Under the pieces are notes generated by a model. It did not search any database. It was not told where the DNA came from and worked only from the letters and a program-made list of their open reading frames with translations. Positions 1 through 12,139 of a DNA stretch of 64,000 bases are shown one piece after another (position 1 is the stretch's first letter; the number at the start of each line of letters is the position of its first letter). Position numbers and translations under genes: made by a program. Source of the stretch: Sabellastarte sp. h YS-2021 (Eukaryota > Annelida > Polychaeta > Sabellida > Sabellidae); assembly GCA_964017235.1 (NCBI GenBank), contig OZ024929.1:157837609-157901608 (forward strand), written 5' to 3'.

Positions 1-1290
1 ATGCCCATACCCCACAGCCGGGGGAAATAATTTTCAACACCATGAGATATAGAAGTAGTGAAACAGTACAAAGATCGGGATACTTTCAGAGCAGTATGAG
101 TTAATAAAGGTCCAAATAATGTTTAAGTATAGAAAATAATGTCTAAGAGAAAAAAAATGTATGTAAAGATAAAGTATTAAACAAGACAATTTGATAGCAA
201 GATGACAGCATTAATCAGGAAACTAAAAAATTGTGAAGTTGTAAAATCTATTAACTTGAGAATAACTGTCAATGGAAATAGTACAATTATGTAAAAGTAC
301 ATTTAATAATGTGTTGTAGCAATCCATATACCTTTGTCATAAGAAAAACTAGTCTCAAATATGGCAGGTGAACACACCTTGGCAGAGCCAACGTTAAAGG
401 TCACACCATGATGAAACACCTACACCCCCTAACCAATGTCCCTACCAAGGGTTAACTTTCTACACCTTATGGAGTCCAAGAAATAACCCGGAAAAGATTT
501 TAAAACTCATGGTCACTACGACAAGGTCAAAGGTTAAATCAAGATTACACCATGATGTTGCACATCTACAACCCCTAAGCAATGTCCCTACTAAGTATAA
601 ACTTCCTACACTTTAAGGTTTCAGACATATAGCCCAGACTAAATTAAAAGATCAAGGTCACTACCGCAAGATCATAGGTCAAATCAAGGTCACACCATGA
701 CATTGCACACCTACAATCGCAAGCAATGTCCCTGCCAAGTATCAACTTCCTACATCCTATGCTTGCCGAGATATAGCCCGGACAAGATTTTATAGGGTCA
801 CTACGGCAAGGTGAAAGATATCAAGGTCACACCATGATGTTAACCACCTACATCACCTGACAAATGTCCCTATCAAGTATCAAAATATCAACTTCCTACA
901 CCTTAGGGTTTCTGAAATATAGCCCAGACAATATTATAAAGGTCGAGGTTACTACGGCAAGGTCAAAGGTCAAATCAAAGTCACACCATGACGTTGCACA
1001 CCTACAACTTCTAACCAATGTCCCTACCAAGTATCAACTTCCTACACGGTACGGCTTCCGAGATATAGCCCAGACTAAATTTTCAAACTCAAGGTCACTA
1101 CAGTAAGGCAAGAGGTCAAATCAAGGTCACGCCATGATGATGCACACCTGTACCTCCTAACCAGTCTCCCTACCAAGTATCAACTTTCTACACCTTACGG
1201 TTTCTGAGATACAGCCCGGACAAACTTTTTCCTGCCACCCGACCGGTGAAAACAATTCTTTGACATCCCTTAAGGGCTGTGGGGTAAAAA
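1..1290 (-). mobile_element. Non-autonomous element with ACCCCACAGCC inverted ends and tandem core (copy 1)
   Basis: Both ends carry the 11-bp inverted motif ACCCCACAGCC (9-19, and reversed at about 1269-1279). The first ~215 bp match the reverse complement of the short copy at 45248-45503, and the last part matches the left end of the copy at 54229-55563. The middle is an array of ~146-bp units. Each terminus is next to a short palindrome (for example CCCTTAAGGG). The architecture of short inverted ends plus a variable tandem core resembles the 'pearl'/Helentron-derived non-autonomous elements known from bivalves; that assignment is inference. The outermost few bases of the left end lie before the window. 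Confidence 0.75.
500..1240 (-). repeat. ~146-bp tandem repeat array
   Basis: About five diverged units with a 144-147 bp spacing, measured between successive ATATAGCC motifs near 627, 771, 917, 1064 and 1210. Units contain repeated AGGTCA half-sites. The same unit occurs in opposite orientation at 54.4-55.4 kb. Confidence 0.85.
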
Positions 1291-2600
1291 CTATCAGAAT
1301 GAGTGATATAAAATAGGGTGTGTTATTCTGTTTATTTATTTAGCCCCAGAAAAGTTTTATTGAACAAATGATCTCACAAGATCGAAGGTAATACAATAAT
1401 TGAAAATAATTGATGAAAGATTGAAAATGGCAGTTGGCTGACTGAAAGTATTATATTTTAGAAAAAAGAAATTCATCAGAATTCTGCTTTAGTGGACAAG
1501 GCTGTATTTATCACTATATGAATTAGAAAAAAAAAACTAATTTTACTTTTATGTTATTCAATTTCTCTTCATTAGTTTTGGTACTTAATAGAAAATTAAT
1601 CACATTTTAACATTAGAATTACCTGGTCATGGAAAGTTCAGTTTTCAAACTAAACCCTTCAGATAATGGAGGTGGTTATGTTTTGTTACCCGTATTGTAC
1701 AGACTTGGGACAAGGTTAGGAGAAATATGTATCAAACTCTATCATAGCAAGGTTGTCTAGTTTCCTCACCACCACTGACATCATCCATCTATTATCTTCA
1801 AGTAATACAGATTCTGATTGTCAATGGCTTTTTCATGTACTTTTGGCCCACAGTGACACAGACTTGAGGAAATGAAATACATCATGTCTGTTTTTACAAG
1901 GTTGTTGGATTTCTATTTTCAGGTAATACAGAGGAGGGTCTGAAAATGATGCAACAGCTCAAATACTTGTCTATTAATAACACCTAGAGATGAAATAGAC
2001 CAACTCTATTTCTGTGATAATTTTAGCACATTCAAGGGTCCTGATGACATAGCATAATATTGACATTGGCTAACATGGCTTCAGACTTTCATAAACTGTG
2101 ACAATCTTAGCACATTCCATTTTCATCATGGGACATGATCATACAGAGTAAAACTTCAAACATTCTTTAGAATTAAAAGTGTAAAATTTGGTACAATGAT
2201 TAAATCTTAGCACCTTTCTTTGTGAATGTTTATTGCTTATGAATTTTGCTTCAATTGTAGTTTGCCGCAGAAGAAAATTTCAGGTTTTACTCTGGCTCTT
2301 GCAATTATGGCATGTATGTTTTTGTTTTGATGTCACAAGGTAATATTGATTTTTTTTCCTTTGTTAGTGTTGTATGGACTTAAAATAAATGTGCAATATT
2401 TGAATCAATGTGTAATTGGTTTGGCTTTGTTATGACCAATATAGGTGGCCATTGTGGCAGTTACCTTACGGTTTTACGTTGTAACAAGAAACGAAACCAA
2501 GGTTTAATTTACAAATTCATTTAGCAATCAAAATACTAATTACAGTCAACTGAGATACTGTTATGACTGATAATAGACTAATAGTAATAATAATAATAAT
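1291..2600. other. AT-rich intergenic stretch, no gene seen
   Basis: No coding frame with recognisable homology, no RNA gene and no clear repeat beyond short A/T runs. A (TAA)n microsatellite lies at about 2580-2603. Confidence 0.6.
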
Positions 2601-2611
2601 AAACATAACAC

Positions 2612-3590
2612 ATGCTTGCCCCATTGGCTCAGTTTAAAAATTATAATTTCCTTGAACAGTCTAAAAGTAGTCATTTTACAAGAATCGTAAACAAAAATGA
2701 AGGAAAACTGAAAGCACTTTTGAACAGTTTCAAAAAGATCATACACCAGTCCTTGGATATCATTCTACCTAATCATACAAGTCTTTTTGACCTGGCAAAT
2801 GTGGTCAGACATTTTTTTTACTGAGAAAATTTTCAAAATCAGGTCTGGCTTTCATTCATCATCACTCATCCCAGTCACCAGACCCAGTCCTATTGAAAAT
2901 ACCTAGTCTTCCTTTACACTGCTTTCTCAGGATGATGTACTAAAGCCTTAGTGTCATCCCCTTCCAAATATATAACCTGGATCCCATAGTTAAGGAGTGT
3001 GTTGACGTACTCAAAACTTCTATCACTAGCATAAATTACTCAAGGAGAGTAGTTTCTTCCAACTGTTTTATAGCTGCATATATTGCTCCGCTTCTCAAAG
3101 AAAAAAAAAAGTTTTGATAGAATAGTTCTGAAAATTATAGACCTGTGTCTAATCTTAGTTTTATATCAAAATTAATTGAATCAGTTGATAAACATCTTAA
3201 TTATTTTATTGGCCAAGACAGGATCTTCAGTGTCCATCAGTCTGCATACAGGAGTTTCTCCTTCACTGAGATTGCGCTGCTCAAGATTCAAATAACACCT
3301 CTACATCTTTGGACATGGGAAATGCAGATACTCTAACATTGTTAGCTCTCTTCAATTTTTGACATGATAGATTATTTCATTTTACATGATTTCCTAAAAG
3401 ACTTGTTCAGTGTTGATGGTACTGTGTTGATCTGGATAAATTCCTACCTTACTAACTGCAAACAAAAAATTTAACTGGGGGACAGGTTTTCTGAAGCTTT
3501 TGTTTTCCCTTTTGGCATCCCCCAAGGTTCTGTTCTGGGTCCCCTCCTTTTCACGCTCTATGCTAGTCCCTTTAGTCATTTCAAGTTTTA
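2612..3590 (+). pseudogene. Decayed LINE (non-LTR) reverse transcriptase relic
   Basis: Broken frames on the plus strand read in order as LINE ORF2. The linker region is at 2612-2824. FTEKIFKIRSGF lies near 2815. The RT start has NYRPVSNLSFISKLIE near 3135. A frame near 3510-3580 reads [20 protein letters not shown], the RT '[10 protein letters not shown]' block. Many stops and frame changes and a missing catalytic YADD block show it is an old, dead copy. Clade cannot be fixed; it is CR1/L2-like. Confidence 0.75.
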
Positions 3591-3909
3591 ATGTTACACT
3601 TCAGCATTGTGAAGCCGATTGAGGGAGATTATGAAATGCATCCTGTGTCTGTGTGTGCATGTCTGCATCCATGTGTGTGTTTGTTAGGGTGTCACACAGA
3701 TTTTTCTTAAACTACAACACTTACACATTTATGGTAAATTAATTGTCCTGATGGATTTTTATTCTAATTCTAATAGCACTTTTATAGCGCTTAATCTCCG
3801 TCAAAAGACAGACTCTAAGGCGCATCACACAAAAACATTGTTCAATATTCAAAAACCAGAGACATTGCAGGAGTCAGCACCGCGGAGAAAGCAGAAGGAG
3901 ATTGGAAAT

Positions 3910-6900
3910 TTAGGGTGGGTATGCTTTTCCAAAGAGGTATGACTTCAACTTTGACCTGAAAGAGGCAAGTGAGTTTGCAGAGCGGACCTCATCAGGAAGG
4001 TCATTCCAAATCATAGGTGCGTCATACGCAAAACTGAGTCCAAAATGTTTTCGAGACTTAAAAACTGAAGCAAAGTGGGGAACCTCAAGAAATATGCCAT
4101 CAGATTGACTTTGACGAGTGTTATATGCACTATGTCTGGGAATCAGGAAGGGTTCCAAGTATTTGGGGTTACCACTGTGTAGGAACTTATATACCAGCAT
4201 GGCAGTCTTAAAGACAGAACGGTACTTAATTGGCAACCAGTGTAGTGCTTTTCTAACTGGAGTGATGTGTGAGTACTTGGTGGTGTTGGCAACAATTCTG
4301 GCAAGGCTATTCTGAACACATTGAAGTTTGCGCAGATCTAGAGCTGAGAGACCTCTGAACAGAGAGTTACAGTAATCTAGTCGACTTCCGACCAGAGCAT
4401 TGGCAGCCATAAGAGTAGCTTCATGTGTCAGATGTCCTCGGAGTCGCTTAAAATCCCGGACATGAGCAAAACAAGCCTTGCAGACCTTCCTAACATGGCA
4501 AGAGAATGAGAAATCAGAATCAAACCAGACACCAAGGTTCCTAACTGCATCTGTTGGTGATATGAGATTACCAAGTATGTTGACCGGGAAGGACTGATTA
4601 AGTTTTTTGCGCTGAGACTTTGAGCCAAACACAATGAATTCGGTCTTATCTGGATTTAGCTTGAGCTTATTTGTAGAGAGCCATCTCTTTACGTCTTCAA
4701 GGCAGTGTGACAGCTTATCAAGGGCCGAGGCAACATTTTTATGTGTGAGGTGTACATACAATTGTGTGTCATCAGCGTAGAACTGGAAACTAATACCAGG
4801 ATGATTCTGTATGACTTTACTCAGTGGAGTAGTATAGAGTGAAAAAAGGATTGGCCCCAGGACAGAGCCTTGAGGCACACCATACAATAACTTTTTGGCA
4901 TCAGATAAAATTGACCCAATCTTAATGCACTGAACACGGTCTGAGAGATAAGACTTAAACCAATTGAGGACAACCCCACTCACACCAAACCAGGAGCTAA
5001 GAGAATTAAGTAGCGTATCATGATCAATAGTATCAAACGCTGCTGATTGATCCAAGAGAACGACAGCAGTAGCCTCACCTTTAGCAAAGCCAAATGAACA
5101 TCATTCTTAATTGAAAGCAATGCAGATTCAGTTGAGTGACCTAGTTTATAGGCAGATTGCTTGACATTCTCTAGTCCGTTCAAAGTAACATGGTCATTCA
5201 ACTGAGAAGCAACAACACGTTCAACCAGTTTGGATATGAAGCCCAACCCAGAAACAGATCTGTAGTTTTTTAAGTCATTGGGTGGTAGTGATGACTTTTT
5301 AATCAATGGGGTTACAATAGCCTTCTTGAACTAATCAGGTACAACACCTTCTGACAATGAGCAGTTAACAAGCCTGGTGATAGAGGGCAGTAAAATATCA
5401 ATACATTCCTTAACAAGAAATGTAGGCCATGGATCTAACAAACAAGATTTAGTGGGTGACTTCATGATAATTTTTCTAATTTCCTCTTGAGAAACTTGTT
5501 TAAAGCAGCTGAAATTGGGTACATCAGGTGGAGGAGGGAGAGTGAATGAGTCACTAGAGGAAAATGAGTTTCTGATTTTGTCTATTTTGTCACTGAAGAA
5601 AGTGACAAACCAGTCAGCAAGACCTTTCTTAGATTCATGAGAATGGAGTACTGCTTCAGGACTAGAGTGCAGTGCAGAATGCAAGACCTGCCATAGCTTC
5701 TTGGAGTCATTGGCATTTTCTCTGACCAGGTTTCTGAAGTAATTTGCCTTATCTTTGTTGACCAGTGAATTGCAGCGACCAATCTGTCTTCGAAGTCTAG
5801 CTCGATTATAGGCAGATTTATCTTTACGCCAGATTCGTTCCAGCTGTCGCCTGATGGTTTTTGCCAGCCTGTAGGTGTCAGCCAACCAGTAGCTTGCTTA
5901 GTAAAAGTGCGAGTAACCAATGGTGCATGCTTGTCGAGCAATTTGCTCAAATCATCTAAGTATTGTTCACACAAACCACTGACTGTATCACCAGGGCGTT
6001 TTATGAATGCGCTATTTCCCAAATCCTTACGGAAACTGTCCATGTCAATTTTATGATACCTCCTAAAGGTGACAACTTTTGCCTTATGTGAAGGAGGATT
6101 AACTGAGTCAAGCTGAGCAAGGACAAGAGCATGATCAGAAATAAATTCAGCAACTCGTACATTAGAGATGACACTGGCATCAGTAGGAGTGAGAACAAGG
6201 TCTAGGATATGACCATGTAGATGGGTAGCCGTTTGAACATTTTGTGTTATATTGCATGATTCTAAACAGTTCTGGAATTTGATACCATCATTTGAAGAAG
6301 TATCCACATGAATATTGAAATCCCCACAAATTAGGAATGAGGGAGAAACAGAGGATAAATATTCTAAAAGATTGAGAAATTGGTCCAGGAAACTTTCAGA
6401 GCATGAGCCAGGTGGACGATAAACACAAGTTAACACAAGCTGTTGAGCCGCCGACCCAATTGCAATGCTAACATTTTCAAAGGAACTGAAAGTAGGTGTA
6501 TCCACAGATCTAAACTGTATAGCTTTGTTGATAAAAAATCCGACACCACCACCACGGCCATGAATACGGGGTTTGTGGCAGAATTTGAAGCCTGTTGGGG
6601 TGATGGAATGTAGAAGGCTGTCCGTTTCCTCCTGGCGAATATGTGTTTCAGTGACAGCAAGAATGTCGACAGAATGTACTGTTACAGTATAATTGATGCA
6701 CGGTCCCTTGTTTCTTACAGATCGGCAATTTACCACCCCAAACTAGATTGGTCCAGGATTAAGGGAGATGTCACCACAAAGCAACAATAAGGTCGCAAGG
6801 CCATGAGGCTTAGCCACACAAGGGAAAAGATGTGTATTCAGGACATAGCTGTGGAGCCTGTAGGGGCGTGGTAATGAAGTAAGACCATGAGCAGACAACG

Positions 6901-6979
6901 GAATAAACACATTAGGATCACTGCTTACTGACTTTGTCCAAAACAACAGTAAGAGGAACAACCAGCGGATGGTACTCAT
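3910..6979 (-). pseudogene. LINE copy A ORF2: 2A segment, APE endonuclease, reverse transcriptase
   Basis: Would nick target DNA and reverse-transcribe the element RNA. In order on the minus strand: a start at 6979 with a signal-like hydrophobic segment (WLFLLLLFW); a 2A-like NPGP; then an APE domain with VNCRSVRN, TETHI, CVYRPPGS, LICGDFNIHVD and SDH (about 6736-6100). The RT follows with [37 protein letters not shown] and the catalytic FYADDTQLY (4790-4770 region). The C-terminus reads WNDLPDEVRS to KAYPP. Lesions: TAG at 6743-6745 just after NPGP, a frameshift near 5880-5900, TAG at 5331-5333 and a frameshift near 5085. All catalytic blocks survive, so inactivation is relatively recent. 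CR1 clade is likely but not proven. Confidence 0.88.
6749..6790 (-). other. 2A-like ribosome-skipping motif of LINE copy A
   Basis: Reads LLLLCGDISLNPGP on the minus strand. This matches the 2A consensus of an upstream hydrophobic stretch followed by D-x-x-x-NPG^P. 2A-like motifs at this position, before the endonuclease, are known from CR1/L2-type LINEs of marine invertebrates and fish. Here a TAG stop follows one codon after NPGP. Confidence 0.8.
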
Positions 6980-7339
6980 TGCACTCCAGTTCCCTAGACT
7001 AAGAACAGGACCGTGAGGAGTAACACCAGTATGCCCTAATTCTAAGTTAGTTACTATGTGACACAGTCTGTCCACTCTAAATTCCGTCCCGTGGGCGACT
7101 CACGGGCACCCTACACTCCTCAGTGAGCCTCTAGAATAAACAACTTCCCTAAAGTGAATCGAAGAGGGGATGGCCTTAAGCTTAAGGAAAGTATTGGAGT
7201 GACTAACAAAATAGTCAATGTTATTCAGTAGATATTTTCACAACAGTTTATGCCCTTCAAAATGTTTTAGGGTTTTTTTCAGCCTATCTCTTCCCAATAT
7301 ACTATTATCTACCGTTTGGTCAACTAACATAGTAAACTT

Positions 7340-8660
7340 GCATACCTGTAGCTCACTGTACAGCTGAGCAATAGCTACTTTCAGGTTCTCACTGTTGAGT
7401 CAATCACTTGTAACTTGAAAACTATTGCATTTAGAGTAAATGTATTTTGTTATAATATGTAATACCCCATTTACACTACAGGCGGTCATCCTGTGGTTAG
7501 AACTTTTTCTTGGCGTCGAAACCACCTCCCAGGTTGCCCCATTTCGTCCGAGTTGTTCACACTACAGGTGGATGGCCACTGATTGGACACTGTGTTTTAA
7601 CTGTCAATAACAGTCAGATGACAGTACTAAAAATTTTAAACAGTTTAAAGGACATGCAAGGTAGTGTATGGATCCCCACAGACTCGCAAGGTTGCACGCG
7701 GACTTCAGATGGTGATCCAAGGACAGGGATGTTTTCGGTCAGCTATAATATAGAAAATTGGAGACCTGTAGCTCATGGCATAGCTGAGCAATAGCTGCTT
7801 TCAGGTTCTCACTGTTGAGTATTCACCTACTTTTGGGTCAGCTATAACATACTAAGATTGCAGATCTGTAGCTCATTGAATAGCTGAGCAATGGCTAATT
7901 TGACATCACTCGGCCTGGTTTCACAAAGGGTCTCGGATGCAGGCTAAGTCACTGTCAGAGACTTAAATCTGAGCCTTTTGTTTTTGCTAAGTCCTGGACT
8001 TAAATGCATTTCACAAAAGGTGACTTAGCTAGGTCCAGGTTTAACATATAACCACAGTGGTTTTCAGTGTCATGTGACCTTTTATATCTAGTGAAAACAC
8101 TACAGTTGTGACATATGTAATTTTCTTAACTAATTTTATCTTTGAAAGAAATGCTGTTTCTTCAATGGAAAGCCTTGTAACCACAAAATTTGTCCAAAGA
8201 CTAATTTAGGGACGTGTACTGCATATTTATCCTCTATTTTCAAGCATTTCAAAATTTGAAGTGAGAAAAATATATTGTGGCCATATTTAAGTCTTTGCTT
8301 ACAAAAGTTAAGCCCACTACCGGGTAGATTTGGCCAAAGCAGAGACTTAGCGGCTTTGTGAAACCCTCTAAATCTAAGACCACATAGTTAGCCTCATTAT
8401 AACATAAAAGTCTTAACTTTAAGTCTAAGTTGCTGCTATGTCCTTTGTGAAACTGACCTCTGGTGAGTAAATCACTTGTAACTTGAAAACTATCACATTT
8501 AGAGTATTTAGTTTAAATATGTTAATCAATACTTTTGAGTCGGCTATAACCTAGCAAGATTGCAGACCAGTAGTTCATTACATAGTTGAGCAATAGCTAT
8601 TTTGGGATTCAAATTGTTGAGTTAATCACTTTTATCTCCCTTATTACCGGGACTAGAGCT
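7340..8660 (-). repeat. Diverged repeat units related to the 48-54 kb arrays
   Basis: Segments at 7345-7445, 7765-7830, 7855-7905 and 8463-8640 repeat a block with GTAGCTCA..TAGCTGAGCAATAGCT. The reverse complement of about 7408-7440 is identical over roughly 31 bases to 48009-48039 in the FAH intron, so both belong to one dispersed family. The block is interrupted by the MITE at 7912-8458. Confidence 0.65.
7912..8458. mobile_element. MITE with GTTTCACAAAGG inverted ends
   Basis: The left end reads GGCCTGGTTTCACAAAGGG and the right end, reversed, GGTCAGTTTCACAAAGGAC. Further copies of the TTTCACAAA motif lie just inside each end (near 8009 and 8350). There is no coding capacity. It splits a repeat unit into 7855-7911 and 8459-8640, which marks its limits; the target duplication is too short to define. 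Confidence 0.7.
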
Positions 8661-9129
8661 TTGAAATGTGAAAATCTATTGGACATCATGCCCTGTGAAT
8701 CTTTTTTGCAAGTGTCAATTAAGACAGTTCAAAATGCTGAAAAAAGCTGGTCTTGACAGACACCCTCTCAAGAATTATCAACCAGTATCCAGCCTCACCC
8801 ACATCTCCAAACATATAGAGAAAGCTGTGGCTAAGCAAATAAATGAGTACTTTGCTCAGGAGGGAAAATCAAACATTAGTCTGCGTATAGAGTTTTCACT
8901 CTGCTTAAAAGCCATTGCTAAAAATACAAAATGACATTGCCATCTCAATGGACAGAGGTACTGCTGTTGGATTAGTCCTTCTGGACTTATCCGATCTTTT
9001 CATACAACAGACCACTCAACCCTATTTGACTGCCTTCAACGTTCTTATGGCATTGATGGGGTTGTGCTTAATGTGGGTGTTCCACCACACGACTAACGCT
9101 CCCGATTAAGGTTTTTGGGGGGTCGGTTT

Positions 9130-9610
9130 GACATATTTGCTTAGTCCCAGACCTTCTGTAAGGGTCGGTAGTTGTCGGTTGGGGCCGTGTGAAAAATCAA
9201 ACATGACTACAACCGATTCATATTTCCCGCCATCAACAAAATGTCCAGTCCCAGGCGTTCTCAGGCCTCCTCAGACCCAAATTTACACAGTCGTGTGTTG
9301 TCCCAGGCCGCCTGCGACCCTTAGTCCCAGACCTCCGTAGCTTAGTCCCAGGAGGCCGGTTGTTAATCCCAGACTCAAATATGATGCGTATGAATTTCAT
9401 GCGTGTGAAAGTGAGTCGGTTACATTAGTCCCCGGAAGCCTCAGACCGTCTGTGGTGTCCTGGGACCCAAAAATCAAGGTCTGGGACTAAGCCCCGACTA
9501 AGGGTAACCGATCCAAACCGGCCTCCCCAGGACGCCTGGGACAGCACAAATTTAGTCTGCGACGGTCTGAGGACGCCCCAGGAGGCCTGGGACTAACAGC
9601 CGATTAAGAA
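9130..9610. repeat. Left subterminal repeats of the Harbinger
   Basis: At least eight copies, in both orientations, of a motif around CTTAGTCCCAGACC / GTCTGGGACTAAG, with GGAGGCCTGGGAC variants. A matching block lies at 13615-13950 inside the right end. Such subterminal clusters are plausible binding sites for the element's own DNA-binding protein (inference). Confidence 0.75.
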
Positions 9611-9614
9611 CCGA

Positions 9615-9845
9615 CTGTTTTCCGCGCGTTGGAAATTAAAACGAGGCAATGAGCAGGTCTGGGACTATATAAGCGACCGCGCACACTTTGTCATTGTTAC
9701 TGACTGTTTGGCTACTGAGAGACGTGTGTCACTGATTTGTAGGGGTTTCAGTTTTTATTTTATATATATTATACTTGAGCTTAAGGCAAATTTCACAGTT
9801 AGGAGACGCATTTTACTATTTTTTTATTATTTTGTCGACTGGATT
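9615..9845 (+). other. 5' leader of the Harbinger MADF gene
   Basis: Non-coding span between the subterminal repeats and the ATG. It contains the TATA box and AT-rich leader; frames before the ATG start only at non-ATG codons. Confidence 0.5.
9666..9673 (+). promoter_or_regulatory. TATA box of the Harbinger MADF gene
   Basis: TATATAAG directly after the left subterminal repeats and about 180 bp before the first ATG (9846). Position and sequence fit a core promoter; the transcription start is not visible. Confidence 0.55.
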
Positions 9846-11055
9846 ATGAGGAAAGAGAAAGGAGGGAAGAGAGGAAGGAAAAAGATGGATGAGAGGGAGA
9901 AGGAAAGTGAAGTAGAGAAAAGAGTGGAAGTTACAGAGGATGTGATTGAGAGGAGAGAGGAGGAGGAGATTGAGGAACGTCCAGCTATTGAGGAAGCTGT
10001 GGAACAAGAAGAAGAGAGGTGTGAAGAAGATATAGAATGCCGTTCTTCAGCCAAGAGAGCCAGGGTGTGTGCAACTTTTACAGACAGTCAGGAAATTTCC
10101 ATTGTGGAATTTGTAAAGCTGCACCCAGAACTGTATGACAAGGAACATCCACTTTTCCATAACAGGACCAGAAGAGAGGCTCTCTGGGCAGAAATATCTG
10201 CAGAACTCAAGCTCCAGCCTTTGATGTGAGACGTTGGTTCGAGTCCCAGCGAACCCCTTATGGAAAGCTGTCTAAGCTCCAATCTGGCCAAGCCCCGAGG
10301 GAGATGACCAAGAGACAGTCCTGGGTCTACCAACAGATGGGTTTTCTTAAAACCCACATCAGAAGAAAGGGGGCCAACAGAAGTTCAGGTTTTGAGGCCA
10401 GTCCAAATACCAGCAGGCAGGATGAATCACGTGGGTCAACTACTGACACAGAACACCTTGAGTCCAGTGTCCTGAGGGAGAGGAGTCAGTCCATCATTAC
10501 ATCAACACCCGTTTCAACTACAGACTCCAAGATTCTCGAACACTTTGAGCAGATGAGGACACTTATCTCAGGTTTTCTGCATCAGAAGTCAGACAGGTAG
10601 CCCTTCTTTGACTACGTGGCATCAGAGGCCGAAAAGATGACTCAAGAAGAATTTGAAGAATTAAAGGGCAAGATATTTAGAGACATCGAAAGTATTAAGA
10701 GTAACCGCAGACGTCAGCCATTGGCCAGAAGATCAGCCACTGTTACCACGGAGTCCCAGAGGGTCGGCCTACTGCCAACAACCACTCCACAGGCGTCTAG
10801 TTCCACTCAAGCAGCAGCTAGCAGCAGTTTTGTGTACTATACACCAAGCCCCATTGGCTTCAGCAACGATGCATCTGTCCAACTGTACAGGACGAAGGGA
10901 GCAGAAACAATCTGAGTGGACTATTAAGCCAGCTACCTGATCTGACATCAACACAGATTGTCGAGCAGCCTCAGCAGCAGCAGCAACCGCAGCAGCAGCT
11001 CTTTACTATCACCACTTCAGCACCGCCTCAACAGCAGCAGCAGCCTCCTCAGTAG
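9846..11055 (+). pseudogene. Harbinger MADF/SANT-type DNA-binding protein, broken
   Basis: The accessory protein of Harbingers, which binds element ends and brings the transposase to the nucleus. ATG at 9846 gives a basic start (MRKEKGGKRGRKK), then a long Glu/Arg-rich segment, then a MADF domain with FVKLHPELYDKEHP, RREALWAEIS and, after a frame change near 10215, RRWFESQRTPYGKL. Then follow a linker, FFDYVASEAEKMTQEEFEEL, and a Gln-rich tail (10960-11052) ending at TAG 11053-11055. Lesions: a frameshift near 10215, an in-frame TAG at 10598-10600 and a frameshift near 10905. The adjacent transposase is intact, so this copy might move only if a partner protein is supplied by another copy. Confidence 0.8.
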
Positions 11056-11414
11056 CCATCCAGTCAGGGCGGGTCTTTGACCTGCCAGGCCCTTTTCAGG
11101 GCCACCAAATCTTCCAAAAACAATTATTTAGCTGCAAGTTGTTCCAATTCCCTTCCCAAAACAAATAAGTTCAGTACAAATACTTATCACAAGAAAAAAC
11201 AAATTAAAGTCCAACACCCACACCATCCCAAACATGAAATAAATAACCCATGGTACCACACATAACAAAAAAGGCCACATAAAAAAATTAAAAATAACTC
11301 CCAATATGGCCATTAATCAGCCCATTTTTAGATTAAAATCCATGGGATAGTTTAAAATCTGTAATTGAAAAGTCCAACACTTACACCTTCCCTAGAGTTA
11401 AAAGGCATTATTAC

Positions 11415-12105
11415 ATACTTACCAACCCACAAACAGACAAACCAAACATACCAAACATAACCCCCAAATAACAAACCCAGTACCAAACCTAACACCCAAC
11501 TACCAAAAACAAACCCAACACCAGTAACCACCAACCAAGAAACACACAAACCCAAAAGTAAATAGAACCCATGCCAACGAACTGACAAACTGTTTTGCAA
11601 ACACAATCCCCCATTATTGAAAACAAAACTAGCTCCATGGTTATATTTTCCACATATTTCTGAATAGAAGTGATGATTTAAAATTGAAGATTTTCATGAA
11701 AACTTTTCTGCTACAAATAAGTTTCCACCCATGAACAAAAAAAATTGGTGGAATTATGATGTGGATTTCAAAATATATACAAAAATAATTCCATTTAGGA
11801 TATTATGTGTGGCTTTGTGTGTGGCTTTTGTTTAACACTGGGTTTGTCTGTTTGTTGGGTGGGTAACTTGTGGTTGTCTGTTTGTCAGTCTGAACAAGTT
11901 ATGTTTGGCATGGGGTTTGTCTGTTTGTCCGTGTCTACAAGTTATGTTTGGCATGGGGTTTGTCTGTTTGTCCGTGTCTACAAGTTATGTTTGGCATGGG
12001 GTTTGTCTGTTTGTCCGTCTGAACAAGTTATGTTTGGCATGGGGTTTGTCTGTTTGTCCGTCTGTACAAGTTATGTTTGGCATGGGGTTTGTCTGTCTGT
12101 AGCAA
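11415..12105. repeat. Low-complexity inverted and tandem repeats between the Harbinger genes
   Basis: About 11420-11540 is A/C-rich (ACAAACAGACAAACC, ACCCAGTACCAAACC). It is roughly complementary to the G/T-rich 11810-12000 (GGTTTGTCTGTTTG, CACTGGGTTTGTC). Within the right part, 11893-12103 is about five head-to-tail copies of a 43-bp unit containing GTTATGTTTGGCATGGGG. The two arms could pair in a transcript crossing the convergent gene ends. No protein is supported here. Confidence 0.75.
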
Positions 12106-12139
12106 GCATAGCTGATTAATTGTTTTTGGAATATTTGGT

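Larger units (their letters stand above)
3761..7130 (-). mobile_element. CR1-like LINE, nearly full length (copy A)
   Basis: A minus-strand non-LTR retrotransposon. The 3' end is a short repeated tail (ATTAGA-type on the element strand, 3761-3774). Upstream of it in element order come the RT, a linker, an APE endonuclease and an N-terminal hydrophobic/2A segment. The same 3' UTR is found at 25965-26110, at 56483-56640 and as a ~70-bp fragment at 55395-55465, so this family was active repeatedly. The 5' boundary is not sharply visible and is set near 7130. Confidence 0.85.

Noticed and set aside
9128..9340. 70-codon frame in the Harbinger left end
   Set aside because: It lies wholly in subterminal repeats that recur in inverted form at the other end; not a gene.
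11805..12119. Long frame of repeated VCLSV/HGVCL peptides
   Set aside because: A by-product of a 43-bp tandem repeat; the repeat is not a multiple of three yet stays open by composition.
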